Shown here in pieces: positions 1 through 6,167 of a DNA stretch of 13,765 bases (within the stretch, counting starts at the first letter, position 1; each line of letters begins with the position of its first letter). The DNA comes from JBDIAR01 sp039812545 (lineage in GTDB: Bacteria > Actinomycetota > Actinomycetes > Actinomycetales > Dermatophilaceae). The notes under the pieces were generated by a model. It did no database searches. It saw nothing but the letters and a program-made list of their open reading frames with translations, and had not been told where the DNA came from. Location of the stretch: positions 1 through 13,765 of the forward strand of contig JBDIAR010000090.1 in the NCBI GenBank assembly GCA_039812545.1, read 5' to 3'. Position numbers and translations under genes: made by a program.

Positions 1-2
1 TG

Positions 3-41
3 CCAATTGCGGCGATGATCGCCGACCGCCTCCTCACCTGA
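3..41 (+). CDS. 3' end of an upstream gene (partial, unidentified)
   Basis: A reading frame open from the window edge ends at a TGA at 39-41 and would encode the tail PIAAMIADRLLT. It lies 26 bp upstream of the aldo/keto reductase start on the same strand, so the two may be cotranscribed. Twelve residues are too few to identify a family. The call rests only on the open frame, the plausible amphipathic tail and the spacing to the next gene. It could also be a chance open frame. Confidence 0.35.
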   Translation, partial: PIAAMIADRLLT

Positions 42-67
42 GTCGGCCCGCCCCGTAGGGTTTGCCC

Positions 68-1039
68 ATGGCAGAGATGGCATACCGGCAGGTCGGTGAC
101 AGCGACCTGGTGGTCAGCGCAATCGGGATGGGCTGCAACAACTTCTCCCGACCCAAGACCGCGACGGCAACCCAAGAGGGCAGCACCGCCGTCATCCGGG
201 CCGCCGTCGAGGAGGGCATCACCTTCTTCGACGGAGCCGACATCTACGGCGCGGAACCGGGTCTCAGCGAGACCTTCATGGGGGTCGCGCTGGACGGAAT
301 CCGTGACCGAGTCGTGCTGGCGACCAAGTTCGGCCATGCGCACTACCACGCCGCCGGCTCGGCTGACTGGGGACCAAAAGGCGCTCGCCGATATGTCCGC
401 AGCGCAGTCGACGCCTCCCTACGGCGGCTGCGCACCGACCGGATCGACCTCCTGCAAATGCATACGCCCGACCCGGTGACGCCCATCGGCGAAACCCTCG
501 CCGCGCTCACCGAACTCGTCGCCGAAGGCAAGGTCCGGCACATCGGGCACTCCAACTTCTCCGCGGACCAGGCCCGGCAGGCCGACCGGGTGGCACGCGA
601 CAACGGGTACGTCCGGTTCATCTCCACCCAGAACGAATACAACCTGCTGCACCGGGACATCGAACCCGAGATCCTGCCGGCCGCAGTCGAACTCGGGCTC
701 GGCGTCTTCCCCTTCTTCCCGCTGGCCAACGGTCTGCTCACCGGTAAGTACACCCGAGACAGCGGTTCGGGCCGACTTCGCGACATCAAGCCGGAGCTCC
801 TCGACGACGTCGACTGGGATCGGCTCACCGACTACCGACAGGTATGCCGGGACGCCGGGTTCTCGATGCTGCAGGTCACCGTGGGCTGGTTGCTCAGTCG
901 ACCGGCGATGGCGGGCGTGATCGCCGGCGCGACCACGGTGGAGCAGGTGCGGCAGAACGCCGCTGCGGCGGTCAACCTGCCACCTGCCCTTCTGGCGGCC
1001 GCCGACACGCTATTCCCCGGCCCGGCTGCCGCAGGCTGA
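68..1039 (+). CDS. Aldo/keto reductase family oxidoreductase
   Basis: A 323-residue protein, the normal length for a single-domain AKR (TIM barrel, NADPH-dependent carbonyl or alcohol oxidoreduction in the cytoplasm). The catalytic tetrad is visible as D55 and Y60 in FFDGADIYG, K87 in VVLATKFG and H132 in LLQMHTPDP. The C-terminal part holds the usual 'VGWLLSRPAMAGVIAGAT' region, where AKRs bind the cofactor phosphate. The ATG at 68 is chosen because GTAGGG at 55-60 sits about 7 bp upstream. A TTG at 62 and an ATG at 77 are in frame but less well placed. No signal peptide. The substrate cannot be read from sequence. The next gene starts about 70 bp downstream on the same strand but seems to have its own promoter. 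Confidence 0.93.
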   Translation: MAEMAYRQVGDSDLVVSAIGMGCNNFSRPKTATATQEGSTAVIRAAVEEGITFFDGADIYGAEPGLSETFMGVALDGIRDRVVLATKFGHAHYHAAGSADWGPKGARRYVRSAVDASLRRLRTDRIDLLQMHTPDPVTPIGETLAALTELVAEGKVRHIGHSNFSADQARQADRVARDNGYVRFISTQNEYNLLHRDIEPEILPAAVELGLGVFPFFPLANGLLTGKYTRDSGSGRLRDIKPELLDDVDWDRLTDYRQVCRDAGFSMLQVTVGWLLSRPAMAGVIAGATTVEQVRQNAAAAVNLPPALLAAADTLFPGPAAAG

Positions 1040-1095
1040 CCGCCGGTCGGGGCGCGCGCCGACCGCCGCGAACCCGAGACGCACCGGCCATGCGG

Positions 1096-1101
1096 GACAA
1101 T
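1096..1101 (+). promoter_or_regulatory. Putative -10 element for a leaderless start
   Basis: GACAAT lies six bases before the GTG at 1108. That spacing would put the transcription start on or next to the GTG, giving a leaderless mRNA, which is common in actinobacteria. No convincing -35 hexamer is seen 17 bp upstream. No Shine-Dalgarno sequence precedes either candidate start, which fits leaderless expression. Confidence 0.4.
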
Positions 1102-1107
1102 CCCACC

Positions 1108-1938
1108 GTGGGAGGCGCGCCGCCCCCGGACTCCGTCGTCCGGGCGTTCCAGTCGAACGGCGCTGACGTGCGTCCGCTGCCCGGCGGCCGGGGTCGCACC
1201 TGGCGAGCCGGGGACCTGGTGCTCAAGCGTGCCGAGAGCCCGGCCGAGGCTCAATGGGTCGCCCTCCTGGCCGAGAGCCTGCCCCAGAACGGATTCCGGT
1301 GCGAACAGCCGGTCCGGGCCCGCAACGGTGCCTGGTCGGTGCGCGGCTGGACGGCGTGGCGCTATCTGTCCGGACGACACCGCTTCGATCGCTGGCCCCA
1401 GGTGATGGCGGCCGGCGCGGCGCTGCATACAGCCATGGCAGGTATGCCGCGACCGGACTTCCTGGACGCCAGGCGCCACGCCTGGGCCCGCGCGGACCAG
1501 CTGGCCTGGGGCGAGAGCCGACCGGAGTTGGGTTCGGCGGAGGTGCAGATCGCCGCGATCCGATTGGCGCAGTATGTGCTTCGCAGCAGAAAGCCGTCCC
1601 AGCCGGTGCACGCCGATCTGACCGGGAACGTCTTGTTCGAGGACGATCTACCTCCCGCGATCATCGACCTGACGATCTACTGGCGCCCGGCGGCATACCC
1701 GCTCGCCGTCGTGGCGGTGGACGCGCTCAGTTGGCACGGCGCCGACGAGAGTGTCCTCGAACTCGTCCCGACCGGCGAACGTTCGTCGATGATCGCGCGG
1801 GCGGCGCTGTTCCGGCTGTTCACCGCCGATCTGCTGCGGCGCGAGTATGCCGGTGCCGACCGAGCCTTCCTCGACGCGAACGTCGATGCCGCCGAACGGG
1901 TGGCCGAGGCCCTGGATCGGGCCCCGTTCGAGGATTGA
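1108..1938 (+). CDS. TIGR02569-like protein with aminoglycoside-phosphotransferase / kinase-like fold
   Basis: A 276-residue cytoplasmic protein resembling the actinobacterial TIGR02569 family, whose biochemical role is not established to my knowledge. A Brenner-type kinase motif is visible: H168-A-D170-L-T-G-N174, followed by an IDL motif with D187 in the place of the metal-binding Asp. An upstream lysine in 'DLVLKRAE' could be the ATP-contacting residue. The aromatic 'TIYWRPAAYPLA' stretch after D187 is also typical of this family as I know it. The GTG at 1108 gives an N-terminus (VGGAPPPDSVVRAF) matching the family layout and sits just after a -10-like element. An in-frame ATG at 1090 would add six residues but has no ribosome site. 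Small-molecule phosphotransferase activity is inference from fold motifs only. Confidence 0.82.
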   Translation: MGGAPPPDSVVRAFQSNGADVRPLPGGRGRTWRAGDLVLKRAESPAEAQWVALLAESLPQNGFRCEQPVRARNGAWSVRGWTAWRYLSGRHRFDRWPQVMAAGAALHTAMAGMPRPDFLDARRHAWARADQLAWGESRPELGSAEVQIAAIRLAQYVLRSRKPSQPVHADLTGNVLFEDDLPPAIIDLTIYWRPAAYPLAVVAVDALSWHGADESVLELVPTGERSSMIARAALFRLFTADLLRREYAGADRAFLDANVDAAERVAEALDRAPFED

Positions 1939-1960
1939 GGGAGGTTCCGGGCGCAACGGC

Positions 1961-1966
1961 TACGGT
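1961..1966 (+). promoter_or_regulatory. Putative -10 element for the PfkB kinase gene
   Basis: TACGGT fits the actinobacterial TANNNT -10 pattern and lies in the 55-bp gap after the previous stop. It would start a transcript near 1973 with a leader of about 20 nt carrying the GAAGGAG ribosome site at 1982-1988. No clear -35 is visible. Confidence 0.3.
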
Positions 1967-1993
1967 GGGACCATCCGACCCGAAGGAGTGCCG

Positions 1994-3109
1994 GTGGCCA
2001 TTTCGCACGATCCGCTCGCCGCCCTGCGCGGACCAGAGGACCCGGAGTTCGACGTGTTCCTCGAGGGGACCGTCTTCCTCGACATCATCTTCGCCAGCCT
2101 GCGCGGCGATCCCCAACCGGGTACGGAGGTCTTCGCCGACGGAATGGCCTCGTGCCCGGGCGGGATCGCCAACCTCGCCGTCGCGACCCGCCGGCTCGGG
2201 CTGCGCACCAGCCTGGCCGCGGCCTTGGGCGATGACGACTACGGGGACTTCTGTTGGCGCACGCTGGAGGAACAGGAGCACGTCGACCTGTCGCGGTCCC
2301 AACGCATGACGGACTGGCACAGCCCGGTCACGGTCTCGATCGCCCGAGACCAGGACCGCAGCATGATCACCCACGCCCATCCCTCGCCGCTCACCGCCGA
2401 CGCGCTGATCGGCGAGCCGCCGCGATGCCGGGCCGTGATCTGCGACTTGACCACGACCGAGGGCCCCGACGGCTGGGGGCCGCCGGCCTGGGCCGATCTG
2501 GCCCGTCGGGACGGCGCACTGGTCTTCGCCGACGTCGGGTGGGATCCGCAGGAGCGATGGTGTCCGGAGGTCCTCGACCAGCTCGGCAGTTGCTACGCCT
2601 TCACGCCCAACCAGGTGGAGGCAATGGCATACACCCGGACGCAGACCCCGTACGAGGCGTTGTACGCCCTGGCCGATCGCGTGCCCCTGGCGGTCGTCAC
2701 CCGCGGCCCGGACGGGGCCATCGCCATCGACTCCTCCACGGGTGAGGAGGCCTCCGTTCCGGCGCTGCGCGTGGTGAGCGTGGACCCGACCGGCGCCGGG
2801 GATGTGTTCGCGGCCGCCTTCGTGACCGGAACCCTGGCCCGGTGGGCCCTTTCGGACCGGCTCGCCTTCGCCAATCTATGCGCGTCGCTGTCCGTACAGC
2901 AGTACGGCGGTTCGCTGGCCGCGCCGACCTGGGGGGATGTCGCCGACTGGTGGCAGGGGCTGTCGACGGCCGGGCTGGAGGGTAGTTACGGACAGAGCCT
3001 GCTGCGCCGGTATGCCTTCCTCGAGGACTTCGTGCCCCACATTCCGCATACCGCGCCGCGACGGGCCACCGCCACCATCGCCCGACGTTCCGACGTGCCC
3101 GAACAATGA
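1994..3109 (+). CDS. PfkB-family carbohydrate / nucleoside kinase
   Basis: A 371-residue ribokinase-fold enzyme that should phosphorylate a sugar or nucleoside hydroxyl with ATP. PfkB signature 1 is recognisable around residues 54-60 (CPGGIAN) with the following 'LGLRTSLAAALGDDDYGDF'. Signature 2 is VDPTGAGDVFAAAF, with D270 as the expected catalytic base and the GAG turn as the anion hole. The GTG at 1994 is chosen because GAAGGAG at 1982-1988 is 5 bp upstream. A further in-frame GTG at 1988 overlaps that site. The protein is longer than typical PfkB members because of a C-terminal extension of about 60 residues after the last conserved helix. The extreme 3' end lies within a 21-bp tandem repeat. 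The substrate is not predictable from what I can see. Confidence 0.92.
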   Translation: MAISHDPLAALRGPEDPEFDVFLEGTVFLDIIFASLRGDPQPGTEVFADGMASCPGGIANLAVATRRLGLRTSLAAALGDDDYGDFCWRTLEEQEHVDLSRSQRMTDWHSPVTVSIARDQDRSMITHAHPSPLTADALIGEPPRCRAVICDLTTTEGPDGWGPPAWADLARRDGALVFADVGWDPQERWCPEVLDQLGSCYAFTPNQVEAMAYTRTQTPYEALYALADRVPLAVVTRGPDGAIAIDSSTGEEASVPALRVVSVDPTGAGDVFAAAFVTGTLARWALSDRLAFANLCASLSVQQYGGSLAAPTWGDVADWWQGLSTAGLEGSYGQSLLRRYAFLEDFVPHIPHTAPRRATATIARRSDVPEQ

Positions 3110-3174
3110 GGCGACAAGCCCGAACGGTGGCGCGACGAGCCCGAACAGTGACGCGACGAGCCCGAACGGTGGCG
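3091..3174. repeat. Four tandem 21-bp repeats spanning the kinase stop codon
   Basis: Four contiguous 21-bp units run 3091-3111, 3112-3132, 3133-3153 and 3154-3174, sharing the core CGACNNGCCCGAAC. Units 2 and 4 differ at one base. Units 1 and 3 are more alike to each other, each carrying CAA/CAG followed by TGA in the kinase frame, so the array reads as a 42-bp pair repeated twice. Unit 1 contains the kinase's own stop codon. Because 21 is divisible by three, all frames are periodic, which explains heptapeptide-repeat open frames on both strands that I do not consider genes. Confidence 0.85.
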
Positions 3175-3200
3175 CGGACACGCGCGTGGCATAGGGCTGA

Positions 3201-3240
3201 CGGCCGCGTCACACCGCCCCCGAGCGATGTGACGCGGCCG
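3201..3240 (+). terminator. Hairpin terminator after the kinase gene
   Basis: A perfect 13-bp inverted repeat: CGGCCGCGTCACA at 3201-3213 and its complement at 3228-3240, with a 14-nt loop. It is followed by eight C residues rather than a T tract, as is common for high-GC actinobacterial terminators. It lies about 90 bp after the kinase stop and 150 bp before the sigma-factor gene, where it would insulate the two transcripts. A protein-binding operator is the alternative reading. Confidence 0.6.
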
Positions 3241-3317
3241 CCCCCCCCAGTCGAGCGCGAAGTGTCCCAGGCTGCGCGCCGGCCCTCCCCCGAACACCCA
3301 TCAGGAGGGGCGTCATA

Positions 3318-3354
3318 CCCTGCAGATACATCCCCGGCAACGTATTTTGCAGGG
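3318..3354 (+). promoter_or_regulatory. Interrupted inverted repeat and AT-rich promoter-like segment upstream of the sigma-factor operon
   Basis: CCCTGCA (3318-3324) is mirrored by TGCAGGG (3348-3354). Inside these arms ATAC (3326-3329) pairs with GTAT (3342-3345), leaving a 12-nt loop. The element is unusually AT-rich for this window. It contains TATTTT (3343-3348), which could serve as a -10, and GGCAAC (3336-3341), which resembles an ECF-type -35 with a possible CGAA -10 about 17 bp on. It ends 37 bp before the sigma-factor ATG. It is probably the operon's promoter or operator. Which sigma factor uses it, including autoregulation, is inference. Confidence 0.45.
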
Positions 3355-3391
3355 GTGACGAATCCTCTTGACCAGTGTGAGAGGACCCGGC

Positions 3392-4015
3392 ATGCGCGAA
3401 TCGCGTTCTGATGCGTGGTCGGCGTCGGCCGACGACCGGTCCTCGAACCACGCAACCGTGTGGGACGTGGCGGCGCTCGCCTTCTCGGCCTGGGGCGAGG
3501 GCAGCGCGGCTGCGCTCGACCAGCTCGTGGAGGCGATGACACCGGTGCTCTGGCATACCGTCCGGGCCTACGGCTTGGCGCCCGAGACTGCCGAAGATGT
3601 CGTGCAGGCGACGTGGGTCGCCTTGTTGCGCAACGCGGATCGGGTGCGGGACCCGCAGGCCGTGGCGGGCTGGTTGCTCACCACGGCGCGGCGCGAGGCG
3701 TGGCAGGCGACACGTCTGGCCGGACGGGCCGTTCTGGTGTCGCCGGAGGAGGTTTTCGACGCGCTCGACCTGGTGCCGACGGAGTCGCCGGAAGACCTCG
3801 TCATCCGCGCGAGTGGTGACGACGAACTGTGGGGGGCCGTCGACGGTCTGCCGGAGCGGTGTCGCAGGCTGCTCCGGTTGGTCGCCTTCACCGATCGGCC
3901 GGACTACCGGGAGTTGGCCGAACATCTGCAGGTGCCCGTCGGCAGCGTGGGGCCCACGCGGCAACGGTGCCTGGCCAAGCTACGCACTGCCCTGACCGAA
4001 TCGCGGCAGGGCTGA
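3392..4015 (+). CDS. ECF-type RNA polymerase sigma factor
   Basis: A 207-residue sigma-70 family protein with only regions 2 and 4. Region 2 spans roughly residues 42-110 and contains the core-binding and -10-recognition helices (AETAEDVVQATWVALLRNADRV, then GWLLTTARREAWQ). A linker of about 30 residues leads to region 4 at about 143-200, with 'LPERCRRLLRL' and a helix-turn-helix in 'YRELAEHLQVPVGSVGPTRQRCLAKL'. The ATG at 3392 is chosen because GAGAGGA (3379-3385) lies 6 bp upstream. A TTG at 3368 in frame lacks such a site. It is the first gene of a tightly packed operon with a soluble small protein, an S8 protease and a TPR-CHAT protease, so its regulon and control are likely tied to those enzymes. 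No classical membrane anti-sigma factor with a zinc-finger motif is nearby. Confidence 0.92.
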   Translation: MRESRSDAWSASADDRSSNHATVWDVAALAFSAWGEGSAAALDQLVEAMTPVLWHTVRAYGLAPETAEDVVQATWVALLRNADRVRDPQAVAGWLLTTARREAWQATRLAGRAVLVSPEEVFDALDLVPTESPEDLVIRASGDDELWGAVDGLPERCRRLLRLVAFTDRPDYRELAEHLQVPVGSVGPTRQRCLAKLRTALTESRQG

Positions 4016-4028
4016 CCTAGGGGGACAT

Positions 4029-4511
4029 ATGACGACATCGGATGACGGCGAGCACGCCGTAATGCAGCGGCTCAGAGGCATGTGGGAGCGGCGCGATCCG
4101 GTGCCGCCGGACTTGGCGCGGCGGGTGACCGCTGCGCTGGCCGGTCTGAGCATCGACGAGGAATACCGGCAGTTGGTGTTGTTGTCCCGGGGGCCGGCCC
4201 TGGCGGGCACGCGGGCCGTCGCGATCACCGAGATACCGCCGGTGCGGATGGAATTCGCCGACGCGGACGTCAGTCTCCTGGTCCGGGTCGCCGAGGCCCC
4301 CCACGGGGCCCGGCGGATGGACGGGTGGATCGTGCCCGCGGGTCACTACGAGGTCGCGCTGCGCCAGGGTTCTCGTAGTTGGACCCGGCAGACCGACGAG
4401 GCGGGCCGGTTCGTCTTCGAAGCCATCCCGGCCGGGTCGACGACGTTGCGGTTCATCGCGACCGAACGTGACGTGGAACGGCCCTTCGGAACCACTGTTT
4501 TCGACATCTGA
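4029..4511 (+). CDS. Small soluble protein with carboxypeptidase-regulatory-like beta domain; candidate partner of the sigma factor
   Basis: A 160-residue protein starting at an ATG with GGGGGA just upstream, 13 bp after the sigma-factor stop. Residues about 8-55 look helical and charged (MQRLRGMWERRDPVPPDLARRVTAALAGL...EEYRQLVLL). Residues about 72-158 look like an Ig-like beta sandwich, with a motif typical of carboxypeptidase regulatory-like domains: DEAGRFVFEAIPAGSTTLRF at 123-142. There is no signal peptide, membrane helix or zinc-binding HxxxCxxC. Its place directly after an ECF sigma gene is where anti-sigma factors usually sit. Anti-sigma, adaptor or protease-substrate roles are all inference. 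The exact function is unknown. Confidence 0.85.
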   Translation: MTTSDDGEHAVMQRLRGMWERRDPVPPDLARRVTAALAGLSIDEEYRQLVLLSRGPALAGTRAVAITEIPPVRMEFADADVSLLVRVAEAPHGARRMDGWIVPAGHYEVALRQGSRSWTRQTDEAGRFVFEAIPAGSTTLRFIATERDVERPFGTTVFDI

Positions 4512-4536
4512 GAGACCCGAGCGAGGTAAGCCGATC

Positions 4537-6144
4537 GTGAGCAGCCCCCGGCACTGGCAGCACAGCAATCGCCTGGCTCGACGGCTGGACGCCGTCGACG
4601 CCCGCGTGCTCAACCCCCGGTATGCCATGACGGTGGACGGGGTGAATCCCGACAGCACCGTCTACGTCCGGTCCCACCTGGTCGTGTCTCGTGCCGATCT
4701 CGAGACAACCCAGGCGCTCCTGGCCGCAAGTGCGGCGGACCTCGGCTGGCAGGTGCGAGTCGACGAGACAGGTCGCCCGCTGCCGCGGGTCATGGTCGGC
4801 GCCTCAGGTGGCTCCGGCAGCTCCGGCGGCTCGGGGAGAGCCGGCCGGCGACGGCCGCCTCGCGAACTCGCGGTGCACCGACTCAAGATCGAGGTGCAAC
4901 CGGGCCGGGCCGCCTCCGCTCCCGATGCCTGGGTGCTGCTGCAGAAGGCTCGCGCCGACCACGGGCTGTCGGCCCTGCGGGGGGTCGGCCTCGACCACCT
5001 CCTCAGCACCGCCCCGCTCGAACCGAATCCGTTCCACGACACGAACCCCTTCCACGACACCAATCCGTTCCACGACACCAATCCCGTCGGCTCGTCCGGC
5101 CCCTCGGCCACGTATGCCGTCCCAGGACAAGGTGGACGCCAGCCGGTGGCATACACGGGGCATCCCCCGCAGCGCACCTCGGACCGGGAGTTCGTCGGCC
5201 GTCGGCCGGTCGTCGTCACCGTGGACACCGGATGTGGGGACCACCCCTGGCTCGGTCGCGCGCTGGGTCGTCCGCTGGAACTGGACGGACACCGGGTCGG
5301 CTATACCGATCCGGCGACCGACCCCGAGGTCTACGGCGACCTGGAGGGCCCGCTGGACGGGATGATCGACCTCCTCGCCGGCCACGGCACCTTCATCGCC
5401 GGCCTGATCCATCAACAGTGCCCCGACGCCGAGATCGTGCCCGTGCGGATCGTCCCGTCGACCGGCCCGGTCGTCGAGTCCGACTGGCTTCAGGTCCTCA
5501 CGCAATTGGCTGAGATCGTTCGGCGGTACCGCGACGGCGAGCCGGGTGGCCGGCCGATCGACGTCTTGTCCATCTCCATCGGTTACTACCACGAGACGCC
5601 GCAGGACGAACTCTTCGACCCCGCGATGATCGACGTCCTCTCCGTCCTCGGAGAGTGCGGCACCGTCGTCGTGTGTTCTGCCGGCAACGAGGGGGCCGAG
5701 CGCCCGATGTTCCCCGCGGCGCTGTGGGCGTGGAGCGATGGCAAGGGACCGGTCGCCCGATCGGCGAACAGGGTGCCCGTGGTCTCGGTGGGGGCGCTCA
5801 ACCCCGACGGGAAGACCGATGCGCTGTTCACGAACACCGGGCCGTGGGTGCGGGTGTACCGGCCCGGTGCGGCGGTCCTCAGCACGATGCCGCCCTTCGA
5901 CGGTGGCCGCCAACCGGTTGCGAGGACCAAGGTCGGATCGCGCGACCGCTCCTCGATCGATCCGGACGACTTCAGGGGCGGATTCGCCGTCTGGAGCGGG
6001 ACCTCTTTCGCGGCACCGGTCTTCGCCGGCGAGGTTGCGTCCCATCTGGTCGGCAAATTGCCCGCCACGACGGTCGAATCGCGCAGCGCGGCCGTTCGTC
6101 GGGCGAACCGCGCTGTGCAGGTTCTCGCGCCCCTCCTTCAGTGA
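4537..6144 (+). CDS. S8 (subtilisin-family) serine protease, apparently intracellular
   Basis: A 535-residue protein whose C-terminal half is a subtilase domain with a complete active site: D230 in VVVTVDTGCG, H283 in GHGTFIAG, oxyanion N384 in VCSAGNEG and catalytic S490 in WSGTSFAAP. The N-terminal half has no signal peptide or membrane segment. It contains a conserved-looking region (residues about 15-85), a Gly/Ser linker running into basic residues (about 89-106), a second folded stretch, and three exact NPFHDT repeats at 164-181 before the protease domain. The GTG at 4537 is preferred over in-frame upstream codons because GAGG at 4523-4526 precedes it and the gap from the previous stop is 25 bp. 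An in-frame ATG at 4627 would remove 30 residues. The next gene follows after 23 bp. Cytoplasmic location and a processing role toward neighbours are inferred. Confidence 0.93.
   Translation: MSSPRHWQHSNRLARRLDAVDARVLNPRYAMTVDGVNPDSTVYVRSHLVVSRADLETTQALLAASAADLGWQVRVDETGRPLPRVMVGASGGSGSSGGSGRAGRRRPPRELAVHRLKIEVQPGRAASAPDAWVLLQKARADHGLSALRGVGLDHLLSTAPLEPNPFHDTNPFHDTNPFHDTNPVGSSGPSATYAVPGQGGRQPVAYTGHPPQRTSDREFVGRRPVVVTVDTGCGDHPWLGRALGRPLELDGHRVGYTDPATDPEVYGDLEGPLDGMIDLLAGHGTFIAGLIHQQCPDAEIVPVRIVPSTGPVVESDWLQVLTQLAEIVRRYRDGEPGGRPIDVLSISIGYYHETPQDELFDPAMIDVLSVLGECGTVVVCSAGNEGAERPMFPAALWAWSDGKGPVARSANRVPVVSVGALNPDGKTDALFTNTGPWVRVYRPGAAVLSTMPPFDGGRQPVARTKVGSRDRSSIDPDDFRGGFAVWSGTSFAAPVFAGEVASHLVGKLPATTVESRSAAVRRANRAVQVLAPLLQ
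5026..5079 (+). repeat. Three in-frame 18-bp repeats encoding NPFHDT
   Basis: Three consecutive 18-bp units at 5026-5043, 5044-5061 and 5062-5079 encode identical NPFHDT hexapeptides and are followed by a partial unit (NP). The DNA units differ at synonymous positions (for example the Asn and Pro codons). The peptide is therefore kept identical while the DNA has diverged, which hints at selection on the protein repeat. They sit in the linker just upstream of the S8 catalytic domain. Confidence 0.9.
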
Positions 6145-6167
6145 TGTCCGACGTGCCATGATGAAGC

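Noticed and set aside
3091..3174. CRISPR-like array
   Set aside because: The units are contiguous 21-bp repeats with no spacers and no cas gene nearby.
3283..3309. A second hairpin (CCCTCC/GGAGGG) before the sigma gene
   Set aside because: A 6-bp stem with a 15-nt loop in GC-rich DNA is weak and easily expected by chance.
3106..3411. A 101-codon plus-strand frame starting at the kinase stop, and heptapeptide-repeat frames on both strands over the same stretch
   Set aside because: They are produced by the 21-bp repeats, which keep all frames periodic. They have no ribosome site and run through the terminator hairpin and the sigma-factor promoter.
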